A DNA stretch of 64,000 bases, taken from the NCBI GenBank assembly GCA_017506865.1, contig JAFCMP010000526.1, positions 310,001 through 374,000 of the forward strand, in the 5' to 3' direction. Shown here one piece after another: positions 58,643 to 64,000 of this stretch. This DNA comes from Tribonema minus (taxonomy: Eukaryota > Sar > Xanthophyceae > Tribonematales > Tribonemataceae). The position numbers and the translations under genes are program-made. The notes under the pieces were generated by a model, which saw only the letters and a program-made list of their open reading frames with translations, did no database searches and had not been told where the DNA came from. Position 1 is the first letter of the stretch. Each line of letters begins with the position of its first letter.

Positions 58643-61600
58643 CCGCATCGCGGTGACGCGCGCGGCGGCGCCGTCGCCGCAGGGCGAGGTCGCGTGGAGC
58701 GTCACCTTCCCGGCGGCGGCGGGCGACGTGCCGACGCTGAGCGCCGACGCGAGCGCGCTGCGCGGAAGCGTGGCGGTCGCGACGGTCACGCACGGCGCGG
58801 CGCCGCTCGGCGGCAGCTTTTCCCTCGAAGTGCCGCGCAGCAGCAGCAGTGCGGCGCCGCCAGTGAGCACCGCTGCGCTGCCCGCGGACGCGACGGCGGT
58901 GGCGGTGCGGGCGGCGCTGGCGGCGGCGCTGGCAGAGGCGGGATGGGAGGGCGCAGCGGTCGCGGCGGTGGAGCGCGATGGGCCGTACCCTGGCGGCGGA
59001 TACACGTGGTCGGTGGTGGTGGAGGGCGCGGGGCCGCGCTCGCTGAGCGCTGATGCTCGACTGCTCACAGGTGAACTGGTACACATATTATCATAAATTA
59101 TTTTGGGGTTGAGCTCTCCACGCCAGCGTGCTGGGCAATGGAGAAGTATTGATGTGTGGCGTACGCGTGGATTATTGTACATCACAAGCAGCACACCCAA
59201 GTCATCTTGCACAGGCTGCCGTGCACGAGTGCGTTCCACTGTCAGCCAGCAATGTCAGTCGCCGCACGAGCAGCGCGGCAGCTGCGCCCGACGCTGTGTG
59301 CGCGCTGCATGTCACTGCTGCTGCTGCTGCTGCTGCTGGCAGCACTGCACTCGTGCCACCATATGTGCGCCGAGCCCATGTGTCGTGGCGTGGGGTGCGA
59401 CATGGTTGAGCGATGCCACATGCGCCACCGTCGCCGCGTGCGCAACGCGGCGTGCGCGGCTGTGCAGCCGTCCACGCGCGTGCGTGTTGCCCGAGGCAGT
59501 TTTCAGCATTACTGGAAGCGCGACCTGCGCTGTCTGGCACGCATGCGCATTACCAGATAGAAGTATCGGCGCGCCGTGCTGGCCATCACCAATTGATGAG
59601 TGAAGCGCCGCACCACTGCTGTCAGTCATACAATGGCTGGCGCTCGTGCTCGGGTTTATGCTAGGCTGATCCAAGGTGGTGATGCTCATCTGTTTCTCCA
59701 CGCCGACACTCTCCTCGTCACCGTTCTGCAAGAAAATTGTCATGTATGAATGCACGTTCAATTATGTCACTAAGCCCGGCGAGCTGCTCCATGCGCTGCC
59801 TATTCACAACGCACCAGCATGCCAAGTTAGGGTTAGGGTTAGGGTTAGGCGCAGTGGTCAGAAACGTGGCTCGCCGCGTTTTGACTTGCAAGTGCTGATT
59901 GAGCGGCGTGCAATACGTGCCTATTGGTGTTGAGCACTGCCGACAAAAGAGAGCTGCCGCGCTGATGGAATAGCAACCCACGATGAGATTCGGTGCACAA
60001 GGAGGCGCGTGCACCTGCACAAAGGTGCGTGCAAGGTACATGGTAAGTACAGTACGCGTACGCCACGTATTCACACTCGGTACGCCCATCTCCGCAAAGG
60101 ATACCTACAGTACCTAAGCAATCAATACATACCTCCTGCATCTGCGCACTCGCAGGCACCGCCGCCACGCTGACCGTCGCCGAGGCGGTGCCGTGGGCGC
60201 CGCCGTCCCGCACGCAAGCGATCGCGCTCGCCGCGCCGCTGCCGCCGACGGTCCATGAAGTTCAAGAGGTGACGTGCCGCATACTCGCTGGCGGCACCGG
60301 CGTCCCGCAGCTGCGCCTCACCATCGGCGCCGCGCTCGCGACCGAGGCCATCAGCGCCGCGGCAGCGCTGCGGCCGGAGCTGCTGCCGGAGTGCGGCGCG
60401 GGGGTGATCGGCGCGTGCCGCGGCGACGGCAGCACGGTTCAGGAGCGGCTGGAGGCGCTGGGGCTGGGGGAGATAGAAGTGGTGTCTGCGAGCAGGGAGG
60501 GCGTGCTGTGCGCGGCGGGCGGCGCGGACGCGGCGTTCGTCACGCAATTGAGGTTTGCGGAGGGCGCCGGTGACGTGCCGCTGGTGGTGGCGGCGGCGGT
60601 TACTTTTGAGGTGAGTGCGAGGCACAGATGCGCAGAGGGTTGGTTTGTCACAAAGTATATGGTGGGTAGCAACGCTGTTTGGTTTGAGCGCGCACGAGCC
60701 GACGCAACACGCGCTGCCGTGTACGGTGAGTCACCTCCACTGCACCAGCCGTGCGCGCATGCCGCCGCCGCAAGAACGCTCACACACATCATACTTGAAC
60801 TGCATGCACGCCATATACACAGTCTGTCCTGCATCTCGCACCATATTTATCTTGTACCTGACGCTCCCCCCCCCCCCCCCCCCCCCCCAAGGCCGCGCTG
60901 GACGTCACCACGGCCGTCGCCACCCAAGGCAGCGCTCCGTTCGTGGCGGAAGTGCAGCGCGTGCGCCTCGTCAACGCGGCCGCCGGCTCCTTCAGCCTCA
61001 ACTTCAACTCCCGCGCCACGCGCGCGCTCGCGTACGACGCCCCCGCTGCCGCCGTCCGCGCCGCGCTCGCCGCCGCCGGCGCGCGCGTCGCCTCCGTCAC
61101 AGCGCTCAGCAGCAGCGGCGCCGCCGCCGCCGACTGCGCCTTCGACGTCGTCTTCGCGCGCGGCGCGGGGCCGCAGCCGCTGCTCAGCGGCGGCGCGTGC
61201 GACGCGTGGGCGGACTCGCTCGTGGACTGCGCGCTGGAGCCGGCGGCGGGCGTGGCGGCGTACGTGCGCGTGGACAGGCTCGTGCGCGGCGCGGTGCCCG
61301 CCGCCGGCGCGTTCCGCCTGCGCCTGCGCGACGTGCGCGGCGGCGGCGGCGGCGGCGCACGGCTCACGGAGCCGCTGAGTGCAGACGCCTCCGCCGACGA
61401 GCTGCGTGCCGCGCTGGCGGCGGCGGGCGCGCCGGCGGCGTCCGTCACGCGCCACGCGCACCCGGCCGCCGCTGTTTTTGGCTACCTGTGGCTCATCGCT
61501 TTTGCGGACGACGGCGCTGCTGGAGCGCTGGGACCGCACATCACTCTTGAAGTTGCGGAGTCGACGGTGGTGGCGGCGGCGGCGGCGCCGCGGGAGTGCT

Positions 61601-64000
61601 ACGGCGGAGCGCCGTGCGCGTTCCCGCTGACCGTTCTGGACGGTTCCGGCGCCGCGCCGCTTGCCGCGTGGTGCTGCGCGGAGTCCGGCGGCTGGTGCGC
61701 CACTGCCGCACCCTACATAGAGGGCGTCACGCCGGCCGGCAGGTGCGAACCGTGCCCAGAAACAGCGGCGGCGGCGGCGGCAGCGGCGGCAGAGATGCAG
61801 CTGACCGCTGGCGCGCTTCACACGGGCACGCTGCTGGTGGGCGCCGCCGCCGCGGTGCGCGCGGCGCTGCAGGATGTCGTGTACGTGCCGCCGCCAAACT
61901 TCAACTCTGCGAGCGACGGCCTCGACACGGTGATGGCCGCGGGGCCGGCGCTGCGGCGCGAGGTGTTTGTCGACGTGCAGCCCGTCAACGACCCTCCCAC
62001 CATAGCGCTGCGGGACGGCGGCGGCGGCAGCGGCAGCAGCAGCAGCAGCGGCGGCAGCACCGGCGGCATCACGGAAGACGCCACGCCTGCCGCGGCGGCG
62101 GCGGCGGTGGTGGCGGAGGAGGGCGAGGCGCTGCTGCTGCCGGTGCTGGAGGTCCATGACGCGGAGGCCGAGGAGCTGCTGCCGTGGCAGCGCTCGGCAG
62201 CAAGCGCCGCGTCCGGCGTCATCATGCAGCTGACACTGTCCGCGGACGCGGGCACGCTGTCGCTGGCGGGCGCGGGCGGCATCGTCTACGTGGAGGGCGC
62301 GCCGCCGCCGCCGGCCGCCGCCGTAACTGCCGTAACTGCCATAACTGCCGCCAGCGCGGGGCCGCCGCCGCGCGGCGCACGGCGCGTGACGGTGCGCGGC
62401 ACGGTGGCAGCGCTCAACCGCGCGCTGTCGCAGGCGTACTACTACGCGCCGCAGCAGCGCGGCGCGGCGGAGGTGCGGCAGGAGGTGCAGCGCGTGGCGC
62501 TGCGTGGCGGCGCGCGGCGCTGCTTCCGCGTGGCGATTTCAACGCCCGCGGGCTATGTCGACGGCAGCTTCACCCTCGCGATGGACTGCGCCCCGTTCCT
62601 GCTGAGCACTGCGGAGGCGCTCGGACAGGGCCGCAACGCCGCGCTCATGGGAACGTTCTCACACGGCGAGACGGTGACGGTGGCCGCGGACGCGACGGCG
62701 GCGGCGCTGCAGCAATCGCTGGCGGCTGCGGTCGAAGCGTGCGGCGGCGCTGCGGCCGCGCACCTGACGGCTGAACTTCACGTCGACGCGTCCGACCTGC
62801 GCGGCGCCGCGCTGCAGATGCTAGTTGAAGTTGAGGCTGGCGCCGCTGACGCGCTCGGCGGCATGATATGGGAGGTGACTCTCCACAGCGCGCCCGAGAC
62901 CACAACGCTCAGCCTCGTGTCGAACGACCTTACCGCCACTGGCGCTGCGCCGGACGGGCGCCCGCCGGATGCCGATGCTGCACCTCAAGTGACAATTACA
63001 GGACCTGTAACTGCCGACTTCGACGCCTTCGCTTTCACGCTGGTGTTCGGCGCCGCGACGACGGAGCGGCTGTTGGGAACGTCAACGGCCGAGGAAGTAC
63101 GCGCAGCGCTTGAAGCGCTGCCGACGGTCGGCTCCGTTGCCGTCAGTTACAGCGGTTACGGCAGTGGCAGCGCTGGCGTGGCGCAGGAGCGCGCGTGGGA
63201 CATTACCTTCCTCTCGCAGGGCGCGCCGCAGCACGCCGGCGACCTCCCATCACTTCAACTTGAAGTTGTATCACCGCTCGCCGGCAGCAGCAGCGGCGGC
63301 GCGCTGATCGCTGCCACCGTGGAGGAGATCCTCAGGGGCTCCGCGCCAGCAGACACGGTGCGCTTTACGGCGGACGACCTTGACGGCGGCATTGCCGCGG
63401 CAGCGCTCGGCGTGGCAATCGTGCCGCGGCCGCAGCGCCCGCGCGTCGCCGTGCCGTCGCCGGACACGGCAGCACTCACGGCGCAGCGCGGCGCGCTGCT
63501 GCCGCTGCCGGGCGTGAGCGTCATCGCGCCGCGGGCCGGCGGCGCCGCGCGCGCGGAGGCGCGGCTCAGCTCGCTGCGCGGCGCGCTGTCACTGACGGCG
63601 GCAGCAGCGGCGGCAGTGCTGCGCGAGGCGCATGTGACCGTCGAGCACGCGCCGAACGGCGGCGGCGGCGGCCTCGGCGCGACCATGACCGTGCGCGGCG
63701 CGCTGCGCGGCGTCAACGCCGCGCTGCAGCACCTCGCGTTTGCGGCGCCCGACGACTACAGCGGCTGGGTGGAGATCTCCGTCACGGCGTCTGTCGCAGA
63801 TCCCTCCGCGCCCGGCGGCGCCGCCGACACCCTCAGGCCGGCGCTCATACACGTGCTCGTCCAGGGCGGCGCGAAACCGCCGCGACTGTCTGCCGCCGCG
63901 CGCAACGTCACCATCGCCGACGGCACCGCCGCCACGCTCGTCCCCGGGCTCGCCGTCTCCTGCAGCGGCGGCGGAAGTGGCGGCGGTTACGGCGGCGCGC
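49589..64000 (+). CDS. Giant secreted cadherin-like/VCBS-type repeat protein (3' end beyond window)
   Basis: Exons are 49589-52366, 54250-54979, 55165-57401, 57912-59070, 60156-60610 and 60892 to past 64000. All are GT-AG and phases agree throughout, giving at least 3,489 residues. The start at 49589 is the first in-frame ATG. Residues ~14-32 (LRAALVLWALLQCTCRCYC) look like a signal peptide. Beta-sandwich repeats of ~100-130 residues follow. Each opens with an ITEDTP-like strand, has a V.D.D, an LN.AL..L.Y.P..., a .G.D or W..A, and ends in PVNDAP (VNDAPRI, VTPVNDAPII, VPVNDPPTI, QPVNDAPRV, QPVNDPPTI). This is the cadherin-like/VCBS/tandem-95 pattern. From exon 4 a second repeat appears: G.F.L, then A.A..VRAALE.L, V.V.R, W.VTF, GD.P.L. 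Probably a cell-surface or extracellular matrix protein. No membrane anchor is seen within the window. Confidence 0.85.
52367..54249 (+). other. Intron 1 of the giant gene, with telomere-type tracts
   Basis: A 1,883 bp intron. It holds TTAGGG-like units at 52949-53035, 53070-53125 and 53496-53535, a short CTG run near 52690-52715, and no gene. Confidence 0.75.
52949..53535 (+). repeat. Three interstitial TTAGGG-like clusters
   Basis: Runs such as ATTAGGGTTAGGGTTAGGA, GTTAGGGTTAGG and CTAGGGTTAGGGTTAGGGTC alternate with degenerate AGTCAGGGT units. A further perfect block of four GTTAGG units lies at 59826-59850. Confidence 0.85.
57402..57911 (+). other. Intron 3 of the giant gene
   Basis: A 510 bp intron whose 3' end is CGCCGCAG. 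It contains an A/T-rich patch (TATAAATAAATCATATT near 57813) and no gene. Confidence 0.65.
59071..60155 (+). other. Intron 4 of the giant gene
   Basis: A 1,085 bp intron. It holds a CTG run (59318-59340) and TTAGGG units (59826-59850). Open frames here are short and have no protein character. Confidence 0.65.
60611..60891 (+). other. Intron 5 of the giant gene, ending in a 23-C tract
   Basis: The 3' end is a pure run of C (60866-60888) followed directly by AAG and the next exon, so the whole polypyrimidine tract is poly-C. Phase continuity across the junction supports it. Confidence 0.7.

Noticed and set aside
58271..59239. Long minus-strand open frame opposite the giant gene (and similar ones at 50131-51768, 56067-57524 and 60847-62157)
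   Set aside because: These are shadows of GC-rich codons. The plus strand carries the recognisable repeats, signal peptide and consistent intron phases.

Overview
The window is nuclear DNA of a GC-rich microbial eukaryote, most likely an alga. The evidence is spliceosomal introns in every long gene, coding exons with almost exclusively G/C-ending codons next to AT-richer introns, long CAG/GGC repeats inside coding sequence, interstitial TTAGGG telomere-type tracts, and tRNA-derived and retroelement debris. A haptophyte or stramenopile alga would fit, but I cannot fix the lineage from the sequence.

Layout. 1-6.0 kb: a broken non-LTR-type reverse transcriptase joined to a coiled-coil, gag-like ORF with a decayed tail. 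6.5-7.1 kb: a small inverted-repeat element with tRNA promoter boxes. 7.3-11.9 kb (+): a five-exon cytosolic 5'-nucleotidase III (UMPH-1/NT5C3 family), with introns full of tandem duplications, including decayed copies of an exon edge. 13.4-21.4 kb: three paralogues (A +, B -, C +) of an unrecognised protein built from ~56-residue repeats. A and B are near-identical in coding sequence but have unrelated introns.

22.8-46.7 kb: one huge imperfect palindrome. Each arm carries the same five-exon gene (D on -, E on +) for a ~1,800-1,900 residue protein with a Cys-rich knuckle, ankyrin repeats, poly-Gln and a Gly-rich tail. The two copies are transcribed away from a shared ~770 bp centre. Each copy has a different frame-breaking lesion in the same exon 3.

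47.4-49.4 kb (-): a two-exon Dnmt2/TRDMT1 tRNA-cytosine methyltransferase joined across a GC-AG intron. It is divergent, by under 200 bp, from a giant gene (49.6 kb to beyond the window end) for a secreted protein of at least 3,489 residues made of cadherin-like/VCBS-type beta-sandwich repeats and a second repeat type.

Two signals run through the whole window whatever the gene. The octamer AACTTCAA/TTGAAGTT is strongly over-represented (22 exact copies found by eye), and so is an AGCGCT-centred word (GAGCGCTG/CAGCGCTC). Both occur in exons, introns and intergenic DNA. Tandem copying of exon edges into the neighbouring intron, splice site included, is seen in two unrelated genes. Exon boundaries were placed by splice consensus plus reading-phase continuity, without transcript data.
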